DNA of 34,489 bases from Planctomycetota bacterium (GCA_024653775.1 JANLHZ010000167.1:1-34489); one strand, 5' to 3'. Positions 14,671 to 24,151 are shown, counted from the stretch's first letter. Notes: a model not told the origin generated them from the sequence alone. A program made the numbers and translations.

Positions 14671-17628
14671 CTATTCCGGCGCCGCCGGGAAGGAAAGGAT
14701 GAAGGTCGTGCCTTTGCCGGGTTCGCTTTCGATTTGAATCGTTCCCCCGTGATTTGAAACCACCTGGTGGACAATGAACAGCCCAAGGCCGGTTCCTTTC
14801 CCCTGCGGCTTCGTCGTGAAGAAAATATCGAACGCGCGTTCCTGCTCCTCCTTCGTCATGCCTTTTCCGGTATCCCGCACGCGGACAACAACCAGGTCGT
14901 TCGCCAGTTTCGCGCTGAATTCGATCTCCCCGCGGGACTCTATAGCCTGCAAGGAATTGATCACGAGGTTCAGAAATACCTGCTGGATTTCGTGGGCGTT
15001 CCCGTGGATGAACGACGCCTTTTCGTCCCAGTCGAACCTGATCTCGATTCCCTTCGAAATGCACTCGCTTCGTTTGAAACTTATCGCGCTCTCCGCGGCG
15101 TGCTTCAGGTTCATCTTCCCGAGTTCCGACTTCCTTCTCGGGCTGAACTGAAGGAGGTTCTGGACCGTCGCTTCGATGCGGGTAAGTCCCTCGTGGATAA
15201 GTTCGAGATAGACCTCCGAGCGTTCCTCGTTCGACTTCCGCGCCCGCTGCGCAAGCATCCGAACCGCGTTCAGCATCCCGCCGATGGGGTTGTTGATCTC
15301 GTGGGCGATGCCGCTTGCGAGGGTTCCCATCGCGGCAAGTCTCTGCGCGACGATCAGTCCCTTCTGGGTTTCCTCGATGCGCTTCGACGCGCTGTCCACG
15401 CGGCTCTCGAGTTCGTCCTGATACGCGAGCACCTCGTTCATCATCCGGCTGAACGCGTTCTGAAGGTGTCCGATCTCATCCGCGCGTTTCGTCTCCTTCG
15501 GAGCGAACGAGTAGTCCCCGCGGATGATCCCCTCCGACGCGAGCGAAAGCCCTTCGAGCGGCCTTAGCACCAGCGCGGAAAGCAGCACGTACGCGAGGAT
15601 GACGATCAGCCCGCTTCCGATCGCCATCACCAGCCCGAACTGCCACTGGCTCTCCGTAAGCGCACCCTGCGCGTCGCCCGGATGGAGCGACATTTTCATC
15701 TTGAGCACGAAGACGAGCGCGCGCGTATCCGCCGGAGCGACCTTGATCCCGATCTCCCGGCCCACGAGCGAGTTCATCGACTCGTCCGCGTTGTCGCCAA
15801 AGGTGATTTCGAGGGAGTCGGTGATCATCTTCACGATGCCGACTTCGCGCGCGAAGTCCTTCCACGACGCGCTTCGAACGCCGCTCCAGCCCGGAAGACC
15901 ATCGATCAAAAGAATCTCGCCCAAGTTTTCGCTGATGTCCTGAGTCTGCCGCGAGCCGAATTTGTAGTGGTTCGTCTTTCCGGAAAATTCGAGCAGGAGC
16001 TTGTCGCCCGACGAGACCCCTTCGGTGCCCGAAAGGTTCAAAGCCGTCGCCCTTACAAGCTGCGGACTCTGCGGGAACATCAGCGGGTCGAGACTCCCAA
16101 GAATGAAGGAAGACATGTAGGACACCGTCGCGATGTGATCGTAGCCGATCTCGGTCGAAAGCGCTCCGACTTCCGCAAACCAGATGTTAAGCTCCGGATC
16201 GACCGGATGCCCCCGCACTCCGAGAATCCTGCTTCCGGGCTTCACGAACTTCGAGAGGTCCGCGCCCTCCCGCGGACTGTCGAACTCGAAAATCACGTCC
16301 CGCGCACCCTGGAAAGTCACGCTCGTAACCGGAGGCCAGACCTCACCGTCGTCTAGAGGGAAGAAGTAGCCAAGCGCCTCGGATTCCGTTCCGCTGAGCA
16401 GGAACTTTTCCATCGCTTCGACCTGGAAGCTCGTGGAGTTCGAAAACCGGAAGCTGACGCGATCGCCGTCGCCGAGGCCGGGTGCGCCGTTTCCGTCCTC
16501 GAGCGTGATGCTGAGCAGGATCGGAGCCTTCATTTCAGCCGGTTGCGGGAACGCGCCTCTTTCGCCGTCAGGGGCGGGAATCCTGAAGTTTCCAGCGCCG
16601 ATCAGCCTCGCTTTCGCGGGTGCAGGCGCGAACTTCAGCGAAGAATCGAACATCGGCAGAACATCAGCAACCCTACGCGGATCGAAATTCACCGTGTCCC
16701 TCGTGTCCGGCGTCAGCACGCCCAAGGCCCGGTCCCCGCTGAAGTAGAACACGAGCTTGTCGCGGTTGATGTTCTGCTTCATCCACGAAACTTCCGGCCA
16801 TCCGACCTTGCCGCGGGAATTCTCGAACGACCTTTCTTCGAAGCTGCAAAGCGCTTCGAGCACGCCCGTCAGCTCGCTCTGCGAAAGCCTTCCGACGATT
16901 GGCGCGAGGCAGGTGTCGAAATGCAGGACGACGCTGTTCCAGAAATCCTTCGACTTGGGCTGCGCCTTGCTGACGAGTTCGATCGCAATCAGTCGCGGCC
17001 TTCTCGGCGAAAACGATCCCGAGATCGCGGGCGGAGAGCCGCGCACCGGGTAATTGAAAAGTCCGCTCGTTATCGCGATCTCCGAGCTTTCCGTGAGCTG
17101 TTCTCTAATCGGGACGTAGACCACGCTTCCGTGCTCGATACGTTCTTCGCCCGCACGAATTCTCTCGCACGCGCCGAGGTCCTGCTCGGAGACTTCGGGC
17201 GCCTCGCCGCTACCTGAGAACGCTTGGCGCAGGCTTCCGTTCGGGCGGAACACCATCGCGGATTCGAATACGCCCGCCTCGGTCCATCTGCCGACGTCCG
17301 TGAGGAATTCGTCGTTCAGCTCCGGGTGCTCGGGACTTAGCGCAGGGCTTGCCGTGTATGCGTCGATGAAATGCCTGATCGCGTCGTGAACGCGGACCTC
17401 CTCGGACTTCGCCCAGCGTTTATAGCTTTCGGTCAGCAGAAACGCCATCGCGAACGAAACTCCCGCGAGCAGCAGCAGCACCGGCCCGAGAACCTTCGTC
17501 CGGAAACTCATACCCCGCGGCCTCGGCTCCGGCGGGCGTTCCATCGCTTCCGTCTGGCGCTTGGTTTTAGCTATTGTTTGCACGCACTCTTCTGCCAAAG
17601 TCCAGAACCTACGCAAAGAGCTTATCAT
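14671..17628 (-). CDS. Large membrane sensor histidine kinase
   Basis: Up to 985 residues. There is a membrane helix near 47-66, then a roughly 590-residue extracytoplasmic region with no recognised domain, and a second helix at about 664-688. A HAMP linker (VLRPLEGL ... DEIGHLQNAF) and a short coiled coil follow. The HisKA box has the phospho-accepting His776 in GIAHEINNP. The HATPase domain carries the N-box (FLNLVINSLQ), G1 DTGKGM and G2 GKGTGLGLFIVHQ. The kinase core resembles NtrB/ZraS-type kinases. No response regulator lies nearby, so the partner is elsewhere. The extracytoplasmic part, with beta-rich repeats, is the likely ligand sensor. Start uncertain: ATG 17628, 17544 and 17511 (MSFRTKVLG) are all in frame. 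The last gives the shortest N-terminus, with GAGG at a fair distance. Confidence 0.9.
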   Translation of the reverse strand: MISSLRRFWTLAEECVQTIAKTKRQTEAMERPPEPRPRGMSFRTKVLGPVLLLLAGVSFAMAFLLTESYKRWAKSEEVRVHDAIRHFIDAYTASPALSPEHPELNDEFLTDVGRWTEAGVFESAMVFRPNGSLRQAFSGSGEAPEVSEQDLGACERIRAGEERIEHGSVVYVPIREQLTESSEIAITSGLFNYPVRGSPPAISGSFSPRRPRLIAIELVSKAQPKSKDFWNSVVLHFDTCLAPIVGRLSQSELTGVLEALCSFEERSFENSRGKVGWPEVSWMKQNINRDKLVFYFSGDRALGVLTPDTRDTVNFDPRRVADVLPMFDSSLKFAPAPAKARLIGAGNFRIPAPDGERGAFPQPAEMKAPILLSITLEDGNGAPGLGDGDRVSFRFSNSTSFQVEAMEKFLLSGTESEALGYFFPLDDGEVWPPVTSVTFQGARDVIFEFDSPREGADLSKFVKPGSRILGVRGHPVDPELNIWFAEVGALSTEIGYDHIATVSYMSSFILGSLDPLMFPQSPQLVRATALNLSGTEGVSSGDKLLLEFSGKTNHYKFGSRQTQDISENLGEILLIDGLPGWSGVRSASWKDFAREVGIVKMITDSLEITFGDNADESMNSLVGREIGIKVAPADTRALVFVLKMKMSLHPGDAQGALTESQWQFGLVMAIGSGLIVILAYVLLSALVLRPLEGLSLASEGIIRGDYSFAPKETKRADEIGHLQNAFSRMMNEVLAYQDELESRVDSASKRIEETQKGLIVAQRLAAMGTLASGIAHEINNPIGGMLNAVRMLAQRARKSNEERSEVYLELIHEGLTRIEATVQNLLQFSPRRKSELGKMNLKHAAESAISFKRSECISKGIEIRFDWDEKASFIHGNAHEIQQVFLNLVINSLQAIESRGEIEFSAKLANDLVVVRVRDTGKGMTKEEQERAFDIFFTTKPQGKGTGLGLFIVHQVVSNHGGTIQIESEPGKGTTFILSFPAAPE

Positions 17629-17667
17629 ACCAGATCGCGGCTTGAAGCAAAAATCTACGGCGCGAAT

Positions 17668-17687
17668 TGCAGACGTCCTCGTCTGCG
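17668..17687. repeat. Short palindromic hairpin (REP-like)
   Basis: TGCAGACG-TCCT-CGTCTGCG region: GCAGACG and CGTCTGC form a 7-bp stem around a four-base loop, between the kinase and methyltransferase genes. There is no T-tract, so a repeat or transcript-stability element is more likely than a terminator. Confidence 0.5.
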
Positions 17688-17793
17688 CATATTTTCAAAC
17701 TGTGCGCGAGACGCCTACAGTCCCATTAGCGTCCGCATTCCCAGCCCCGTGGACGGTTATAGGGTAGCAAACTGTCGGTTCAGAAAGTTCGGA

Positions 17794-18669
17794 TCATTCC
17801 CGATCCCTGATTCCGATGACGAGGATGTTCGGCGCTCCGAGTCCGCGAACGCTCGGCTGAGTGCCGTAGGCGTCTTCGAGATCGAGGTATTTATCGCGCG
17901 CGGCTTCATCGTCTAAAATGGATTCGAGCGCTTCCTCCTCTACGTGCAGCGAAAGCGCGCCGAGGCCCTGGCTCACTGCGATTTCGAACCCCGCGGCTTT
18001 CAGCGGTTCCTCGATCTGCTCTGGAAGGAAGCCGAAGTCGCGGGAATCGAGTCCGAGTTCGCGTACGTGGTCCAGAAGCTCCTCGCGCCAGCGCATCGCG
18101 CCGTTCGCGAGTAGACCTCCTGCGTAAATGTACGGTTCGAACTCGTCCTCGATTTCCTCGGGAACGTACTCTCGTGTGAGGTCCCAGCCAAGCGCGACGG
18201 GAATCGTCCCGAGTCGCGAGGTCGTCACGATGACGACGGCTTTCCCGGCTACGCGGATCAGTTCGGAAAGCGCTTTTTCGTGCTCCGGATACGAAAACGA
18301 AAGCGGCGCGTCGATACATAGAACGAGGTCTTTGCTTCCGTCCGCGAACTCCGCAAGGTCCGCGATCTCGCCGTCCGCGACGTTTATCGCGAGCTTCTTT
18401 TCTCGCGCCTTGTTTACCGCGCGGACGCGCATCGCCTCGGATGGATCGACGAGAGTGACGTCGAGACCCTTTTCCGCGAGGTAAATCGCGTAGCGTCCGG
18501 TGCCGCCGCCGACGTCGAGGACGGTGCGGACTTCGCGCGACGCGATCAGCGCGCGAAGCCTTCGCTTCACGAGCAGCGTCTGAAGCCTGATCAGCGGGAA
18601 CAGTTTCTCCCGCTTGTCTTCGTCCCGCGCGCGGTTTTTATCCCAGATTTGATTTAGGTCGCTGTTCAT
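17794..18669 (-). CDS. Class I SAM-dependent methyltransferase
   Basis: The 291-residue protein has a Rossmann-type methyltransferase fold. Motif I is VLDVGGGTGRY at residues 50-60, the acidic end of strand 2 is in VTLVDPSEAM, motif II-like DGEIADLAEFADGSKDLVLC follows, and motif III is in LIRVAGKAVVIVTTSR. The C-terminal part is longer than in the smallest UbiE-like enzymes and could select the substrate, which cannot be read here. The start at 18669 (MNSDLNQIW) is chosen because the family normally begins there. A longer frame to 18732 would overlap the divergent gene start. It is divergent from the ICMT-like gene, so the short gap must hold both promoters. Confidence 0.82.
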   Translation of the reverse strand: MNSDLNQIWDKNRARDEDKREKLFPLIRLQTLLVKRRLRALIASREVRTVLDVGGGTGRYAIYLAEKGLDVTLVDPSEAMRVRAVNKAREKKLAINVADGEIADLAEFADGSKDLVLCIDAPLSFSYPEHEKALSELIRVAGKAVVIVTTSRLGTIPVALGWDLTREYVPEEIEDEFEPYIYAGGLLANGAMRWREELLDHVRELGLDSRDFGFLPEQIEEPLKAAGFEIAVSQGLGALSLHVEEEALESILDDEAARDKYLDLEDAYGTQPSVRGLGAPNILVIGIRDRE

Positions 18670-18731
18670 CTCGATCCGATTTCGGGATACCATCGACTTC
18701 GTCATTCCCGAACTAAACCTTCGAAGTCGCA

Positions 18732-19334
18732 ATGATAAAATTCTTCGCCAAACTTAGAAAGCCCTTCGCGTTTATTACCCTCGCGCTCTGCGCGCTCGAA
18801 CTGGTGTACCTCCGGCTCGCGGCGGACTACGGACTCGCGTTCCATCTCGAAGGCGCCGCCCGCGCCTTTGCGACGCTGATCGTCCTTTTCGGAGTGTTCA
18901 TCAGATCCTGGAGCGCGGGAATCATAATGAAGCGCGAAGAGATCGCGGTAACGGGGCCGTATCGATTCGTCCGTCATCCGCTCTACCTCGGAAGCATCGT
19001 TATCGCGACCGGATTCGCGCTCCTCATCGGAGACGAAGTCGTCCTTGCGCTGATGATTATTTATTTTTCCACCTTCTACTATCTCGCGATCATCGACGAG
19101 GAAGAAAAATGCGTCCAGCGCTTCGGGGACGAGTACCGCGAATACATGAAAAACACAGGCAGATTGCTTCCGCGGTTTCATTACAAATCAAATAAAGAAA
19201 TGTCTTTCTCTTTCAGAAGATACAGGCATAATAAGGGGTACATGTCTCTGATTTATTCGCTGATCGGCATCCTTCTGGTCGATCTTTCGAACGACTTTGA
19301 TTTGCTCCTGATCTTCGTTTACAATTTCCGCTAG
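18732..19334 (+). CDS. Isoprenylcysteine carboxylmethyltransferase-like membrane protein
   Basis: This 200-residue integral membrane methyltransferase of the ICMT/PEMT superfamily uses SAM within the membrane. The hallmark is GPYRFVRHPLYLGSI around residues 76-90, followed by hydrophobic helices. The C-terminal EEEKCVQRFGDEYREYM forms the second conserved motif. Bacterial members often lack known substrates and may methylate lipids or small hydrophobic thiols. Four or five hydrophobic helices are visible. It is divergent from the methyltransferase gene and followed after 67 bases by the STAS gene. The last 50 or so residues are more hydrophobic and less conserved than usual. Family call firm, substrate unknown. 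Confidence 0.85.
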   Translation: MIKFFAKLRKPFAFITLALCALELVYLRLAADYGLAFHLEGAARAFATLIVLFGVFIRSWSAGIIMKREEIAVTGPYRFVRHPLYLGSIVIATGFALLIGDEVVLALMIIYFSTFYYLAIIDEEEKCVQRFGDEYREYMKNTGRLLPRFHYKSNKEMSFSFRRYRHNKGYMSLIYSLIGILLVDLSNDFDLLLIFVYNFR

Positions 19335-19401
19335 GCAACTTCCAGACAAAACGACCTTCAAGCAAGTTTCACGTTGACGATTCTTTGAAAGGCAATCTCC
19401 G

Positions 19402-19752
19402 ATGGCATCGGAACTCAAAATATCAAGACAGGATCTCGACGGGGGATTGGCGCTCATCTCCCTCGAAGGTTCCCTGGATTCACATACATACGGCGATCTT
19501 GACGAAATCCTCCAGGCCTACTTCGACGACGATAAATTCAAAATCATCGTCGACGTTCTCAAAGTCGATTACATTTCGAGCGCAGGCGTGGGCGTCTTCG
19601 TCGGCGCGGTCTCCCAGGCCCAGGAGGGTGGCGGAGACATCGTCCTCCTCAAGGCAACGAACAAGATCAAGGAAATCTTCGATCTCCTCGGCCTCTCCAG
19701 CATTCTGAATTTCGAACCCGAACTCGGCTCCGCAAAGGCCCACTTCGGCTGA
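19402..19752 (+). CDS. STAS-domain protein (anti-sigma-factor antagonist type)
   Basis: This single 116-residue STAS domain is of SpoIIAA/RsbV size. It has the conserved EGSLDSHTYGDLDE strand-helix element and the phosphorylation-site loop YISSAGVGVFVG. Ser60 aligns with the serine that is phosphorylated in RsbV-like proteins. Proteins of this type bind and release an anti-sigma kinase, depending on their phosphorylation state. No kinase, phosphatase or sigma factor lies nearby; the large histidine kinase at 14671-17628 is not of the RsbW type. Ribosome-binding site is weak (GAAAGG at some distance). A mobile element follows 27 bases after the stop. Confidence 0.88.
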   Translation: MASELKISRQDLDGGLALISLEGSLDSHTYGDLDEILQAYFDDDKFKIIVDVLKVDYISSAGVGVFVGAVSQAQEGGGDIVLLKATNKIKEIFDLLGLSSILNFEPELGSAKAHFG

Positions 19753-19779
19753 GGACAATTCTGCGCCCCGCGTTCATTA

Positions 19780-19974
19780 GGAGGCTAAAATAAATAAAGT
19801 ATTCAAAATCGCGCTCAGATTTATGTCAGGTTCGCTTTGATCGAGGAAGTCAAAACGGAGTCGTAGCCATAGTTCCGATGAGCCATTACCTCGATGTCAT
19901 GGGACGACCGAGAGCGAAGTGAAAGTGGCGTGAAGGTGAGATGCGAAATGGATACTTTATTTATTTTAGCCTCC
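19780..19974. mobile_element. MITE-like repeat element, copy 2 (longest full copy)
   Basis: This 195-bp element has 23-bp perfect terminal inverted repeats starting GGAGGCTAAAAT, followed by a body nearly identical to copy 1. It is flanked by TTA at 19777-19779 and 19975-19977. The extra 15 bp relative to copy 1 lie in the centre around CCATTACCTCGATGTCATGG. Read on the minus strand, one frame is open from the terminal repeat to a TAA in the left part. No transposase is present. The right-hand TTA is the stop codon of the DUF1697 gene. Confidence 0.87.
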
Positions 19975-20523
19975 TTACTCGCCGCCCGAAGCGGACGCGA
20001 GTTCGATCAGTTTGCCGATCGTGTTCCAGTTGCGCGTGGTCGCGACCCCGAGCTTCCTTTCGATCAATGCATTCGTGAGCTTCGTTCGCCCGGCGCCCGC
20101 GTGATACCGAAGATACGCGTCGTTCCCGACGACTCGGATTTCGTCTCCTTCGAAGTCGGCGGATTCGATTTCGCGGATCGCGTCCTTCGTCGGCTTGCCG
20201 CTCAGAAAGCTGACGTAAAGCTTTTTCGCGATCTGCTCTCCGTCCTTGATGAACGGATTCCCCGCGACAACTTTCTTCAACTCCGCGGGAGTCCTGACGA
20301 CCACGGAAACCTCGAAGCCAAAGCGATCGTGGATTCCGTCCTCGATCCGCTTCGCCGCGGCTTTCGCGCCGAGCGCGGTTTCGAAATAGACGTTCCCGCT
20401 CTGAATGTACGTCACGGCGTTTTCGAACCCGAGCGACTCGTACAGCGCCTTTAGATCCTTCATCAGAATGAGTTTCTGCCCGCTGACGTTGATCCCGCGG
20501 AGCAGCGAAATGAGTTTCTTCAT
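19975..20523 (-). CDS. DUF1697 family protein
   Basis: The 182-residue protein matches the DUF1697 family from end to end: the N-terminal KKLISLLRGINVSGQKLI, the middle YIQSGNVYFET and the C-terminal KLTNALIERKLGVATTRNW are characteristic. The family's function is unknown; members are small cytosolic proteins common in many phyla. Its ATG overlaps the stop of the upstream giant lipoprotein gene as TAATG, which implies translational coupling despite unrelated products. The stop codon lies in the TTA that flanks the repeat element. A longer frame upstream is a shadow of the lipoprotein gene and is not accepted. Confidence 0.9.
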   Translation of the reverse strand: MKKLISLLRGINVSGQKLILMKDLKALYESLGFENAVTYIQSGNVYFETALGAKAAAKRIEDGIHDRFGFEVSVVVRTPAELKKVVAGNPFIKDGEQIAKKLYVSFLSGKPTKDAIREIESADFEGDEIRVVGNDAYLRYHAGAGRTKLTNALIERKLGVATTRNWNTIGKLIELASASGGE

Positions 20524-23500
20524 TACTTCGTGAACTTCCAGATCGTGCCGAAGGGACCGCAGCCGAAGAGGGCGTTGGTCGCGGTGCAGGCAAGGTCGAA
20601 GCCGTTGCTTGCCGGAGTCGCGCCTGCCGCGGACCATGAAGTCCCGGTGTACTCGATCAGCACGGGAGCCTGCGGAGAAAGCGCCCCCGGACCCGTCGCG
20701 TAGACCTGTGTGGCGGACCACGCCTTTATGGCGCGGAGGTCGGACGTCACGCCGCTTGTCGAGGCTGACCACGCTGTTCCGTTATAATGAAGGATCACGC
20801 CAGCGTTACCGCAGGCCCAGACGTCTGTGTCGGAGGTTCCGTGAACGCTGTACAGATCGCTCGTCGTAACGCTCTGGGTCATCGCGCTCCAGCCGGTGCC
20901 GTTATAGTGATAGATCTTGCCGCCTGTGCCGACAGCGTAAGCGCTCGTCGAGCTTACTTCGTACACGCCCTTGAAGTCCGGCGGCGTGCCCGCGCTGATC
21001 GTATCGTCGGTCCATGTGCCTCCCGTCATGCGGATCAGCGTTCCACCGTCGCCTACGATGACGACGTCGTTCGGACTCGTTCCGCTGATCGCGTTCAGAT
21101 TCGCGGTGATACCGGAGGGGAATCCAGTCGGCGCGGCCCAAGAACCCGTCCCGGTGCTGTAGAGCGCGGTGCCGGAATCGCCGACCGCGTACATATTCGA
21201 TCCGGTGCTGTCGCCGTCGATGCCGCGGAGGGTGTTCGTCGTTCCGCTGGTTTCGGTCGTGTATGCCCAGCTTGTGGACAGCGAACCTTTTACGATGGTT
21301 CCGTTCTCGCCGACGCTGTAGATCAGGGTATTGTTCGGCGCGTATATGCCGCGGAGGTGATCCACCACTGGGGACGCGCTGCTCGACCATAACTGAGTGC
21401 CCACGTTGAACTGCATCACGTGTCCGAGATGCCCGCCAACGAACACCGTCGAGGTTCCGTCCGCCCAGATCGCGTCGAGATGCTCGACAGTCGGGTGGGT
21501 TTGCCTCGTCCAGGCTGTTCCGCTGAACCAGTTGATGACGCTGATGCTCGCGGAAGTCGCGGTAGTCACGGCTTTTCCAACCACCCAGACGTCGGTGTTC
21601 GAGTTGACCCAGATTTCGTCGAGCGTTTCCGGAACGCCGCTCGTGACCTGGGACGTATATTTGTTGACCCAGGTTCCGGGAGTTCCGCCGGTTACTGTCG
21701 TGTGCCAGAATTCGTCGGTCCCTGCGATGAAGATTTCGCCCGAGGTGGGGTCGCACCAGACATCGTTAAAGTCGCTGGTCGCGCCCGGGACGGTGATCTG
21801 CGTCCACGTAAGCGCGCCGGATGTGCCCGTGCCGTGGACGACCGTCGAACTCTTGCCGACAGCCCACACGTCCGTTGGAGAGAATCCGGACACGCCGCGA
21901 TAGTCGATAGTCGCGACCGCGGAAGGAAGCGTCTGCTGCGGCGCGGTGAACGTCGGAGGAACCGCCGTCGCGTTGACGCGAATCTCGAGCACGGTGCCGG
22001 CATCGCCGACGGCATAAATCGACGGAACCCCTGGCGCGAACTGTGTCGCGGCTGGAGTGGGATTTTCGATCCAGACGTCATAGATGTTCGCCGTCACTCC
22101 CGACGCGATCCCTTGCCACGTCGTCGTGCCGGATGTGCCCGTGCTCGATCCAGCGAAGATCACGCCCGCGTCACCGGAGCCGAAGAATTCGGTGTACGTG
22201 CCTCCACCCGCGATCAACGGCTTATTGACCACAAAATGATTCATCGCGCGGAAGTGCGGCGTTCCCGTCACCGGCGGCGGGGTGGCTGGAACCTGCCAGT
22301 TAGTGCCGTTCCAGACGCTCAAGGTCGCGTTCTCGCCCACTGCGACGACGTTGGTTGCGCTAAGCCCGTAAAGCGCGTGGATCGTGTCCTGCGTCGGCGG
22401 CGACATTCCCGTGATCTGCGCGTTGCTCGTCGTGAAGCTGACGGTGTTTCCCTGCGACTTCCAGTTCGCGGTGATCGCGTCGACGCGCCAGAAGTACTGC
22501 GTGTTCGGAGTCAGCGGAGACGACGGAGTGAACGTCGTTCCGCTCTGGTTCGACGAGACTTTGTTCGACACCGTGAACGTCGCGCTCGTCCCGAGCCAGA
22601 CGTCATAGCCTGTCGCGCCTGTCAGCGCCGTCCAGGATAGCGAGCCACCAACCGCGGCTCCGGTCGAAAGGTCCGCCGGGGAATGTCCGCTCACACGCGT
22701 GCTCGGAGTCTCGGTTCCGGTGGTGAAGCTCCACTCGGTGCCGGTCGGGGTCGTGCCCGTCAGAAGCACCTCCCAGAAATACGTGGTCGATGCGGTGAGC
22801 GGAATCGACTGGACCGGATTAGCGGAGGGAAGCTCTAGATACGTGCTCGTCGTCGAGTTCGCGATCTTGGTGAGACTTCCGGACGTCGTCCCGAACCAGA
22901 CGTCATAACCCGTCGCGCCCGTCACGCCGGTCCAGGAAAGGATCGGGTACTGAGTCGTACTTGTGCCCGCATCCGCCGGAGATGGGTTTATCGGGACCGT
23001 GTTCGGCGTCAGCGTATCGAATTCCCAGGTATCGCCCGTGACGGTGGTCGTGCTCGTATTCGTATCGACGCGCCAGAAATACTTCGTGGTGCCTGCGAGC
23101 GCAGCGGACGGCGTGTGCGTAAGCGTTGTAACGCCGGCGGCAACGCGGTTGGCGATTAACAGTGTGTTTCCGTTAGTCGCGTAAGTCGATTGCGTGGCGA
23201 GGTAGACGTCGTAGCTCTGCGCGTTTCCGCTTGCCGGCGCGGCCCAGTCGAGAGTGGTCGTAAGCGTGATCCCTGTGGACTGATGAGCCGGACTGACGTT
23301 GGTCGCCTTGTCCGACGCGGTCGGCGCGGTCGCGACGGTGAAGCTCCACTCGTCGCCGGTGGTTATGAAACTGCTCGAATCCACGGAATCGACGCGCCAG
23401 GTGTAAGTTCCACCCGCGGTCAGGGCGGCGCTCGGAGTGAACGTCACGCCGGTCTGACCAGAACTCGACGCGGACGCCGAGGTAGTCGAAGAGCCAGCGA

Positions 23501-24041
23501 CGAGATAAACATTGTAGGAACTTGCTCCCGTCGCGGCGGTCCAGGAAAGCGAGGTAGTCGCGGATACGCTCGCCTGGTTATCCGCCGGGGTGGGATTCGT
23601 GGCTTTGCCGGCGGTTCCCTGAGTCACAGTGAAGGTCCAGGTGTCGCCTGTGGTGATCGCGCCTCCCGAGGAGATCGAATCGACCCGCCAGGTGTACTGC
23701 GCGCCCGCAGTCATCGCGGCGGAAGGCGTGAACGAAAGCCCCGTCTGCGCGGCGCTGCTCGGAATCGCGGAACTCGAAATCGTCGTGCCCAGAACGAAAT
23801 AAACGTTGTATGCGGAAGCGTTCGTGCCTGCGGTCCAGCCAAGAACCTGCGTGGTCGCAACGTTCTGCCCCGCGTCCGCCGGGACTGGGTTCGTCGCCTT
23901 CCCCGGCGGAGTTCCGCCAAGCCCCGCTGCGAGCGCTGCGAGCGGATTGTCACTGCCACCGCCGCCGACGCACCCGATAATGCACACGAAAAGTGCAATA
24001 ACTGAAATTAAAACCACAAGAGAAGCTTTACGATGCGTCAT
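20523..24041 (-). CDS. Giant surface lipoprotein with Fn3-like repeats and a propeller region
   Basis: This 1172-residue protein has a lipoprotein signal ending IIGC at about residues 20-24, followed by a glycine/serine linker. Five fibronectin-III-like units of about 95-105 residues follow (roughly 46-540). Each starts near KATNPxPAD or an equivalent, with repeated Y-[ND]-V-[YW] and YTWRVD/YFWRVD signatures. The remaining 620 or so residues repeat a short pattern (DVWAVGxxxTVV, SAYAVGTGGKIYHYNGTGW, DVWACGNAGVILHYNGT) typical of beta-propeller blades. It is probably exported and lipid-anchored with binding or adhesive function; no enzyme motif is seen. AAAAGGGGAACG precedes the ATG. Thr/Ser/Gly-rich codon use is uniform throughout. 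It ends in a TAATG overlap with the DUF1697 gene. Confidence 0.85.
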   Translation of the reverse strand: MTHRKASLVVLISVIALFVCIIGCVGGGGSDNPLAALAAGLGGTPPGKATNPVPADAGQNVATTQVLGWTAGTNASAYNVYFVLGTTISSSAIPSSAAQTGLSFTPSAAMTAGAQYTWRVDSISSGGAITTGDTWTFTVTQGTAGKATNPTPADNQASVSATTSLSWTAATGASSYNVYLVAGSSTTSASASSSGQTGVTFTPSAALTAGGTYTWRVDSVDSSSFITTGDEWSFTVATAPTASDKATNVSPAHQSTGITLTTTLDWAAPASGNAQSYDVYLATQSTYATNGNTLLIANRVAAGVTTLTHTPSAALAGTTKYFWRVDTNTSTTTVTGDTWEFDTLTPNTVPINPSPADAGTSTTQYPILSWTGVTGATGYDVWFGTTSGSLTKIANSTTSTYLELPSANPVQSIPLTASTTYFWEVLLTGTTPTGTEWSFTTGTETPSTRVSGHSPADLSTGAAVGGSLSWTALTGATGYDVWLGTSATFTVSNKVSSNQSGTTFTPSSPLTPNTQYFWRVDAITANWKSQGNTVSFTTSNAQITGMSPPTQDTIHALYGLSATNVVAVGENATLSVWNGTNWQVPATPPPVTGTPHFRAMNHFVVNKPLIAGGGTYTEFFGSGDAGVIFAGSSTGTSGTTTWQGIASGVTANIYDVWIENPTPAATQFAPGVPSIYAVGDAGTVLEIRVNATAVPPTFTAPQQTLPSAVATIDYRGVSGFSPTDVWAVGKSSTVVHGTGTSGALTWTQITVPGATSDFNDVWCDPTSGEIFIAGTDEFWHTTVTGGTPGTWVNKYTSQVTSGVPETLDEIWVNSNTDVWVVGKAVTTATSASISVINWFSGTAWTRQTHPTVEHLDAIWADGTSTVFVGGHLGHVMQFNVGTQLWSSSASPVVDHLRGIYAPNNTLIYSVGENGTIVKGSLSTSWAYTTETSGTTNTLRGIDGDSTGSNMYAVGDSGTALYSTGTGSWAAPTGFPSGITANLNAISGTSPNDVVIVGDGGTLIRMTGGTWTDDTISAGTPPDFKGVYEVSSTSAYAVGTGGKIYHYNGTGWSAMTQSVTTSDLYSVHGTSDTDVWACGNAGVILHYNGTAWSASTSGVTSDLRAIKAWSATQVYATGPGALSPQAPVLIEYTGTSWSAAGATPASNGFDLACTATNALFGCGPFGTIWKFTK

Positions 24042-24151
24042 CGTTCCCCTTTTTCATTCGTTCGTGCGATTAATATGCGAATTAGCGAAACTAATGAGTT
24101 TAGAGCGCAAATATCATTCCGAATACAGCTCCAAACGGACAGATTTAAGGT

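Noticed and set aside
21420-22640. 406-residue plus-strand open frame
   Set aside because: Antisense to the giant lipoprotein gene, very Arg/Asp-rich, a typical GC-rich shadow.
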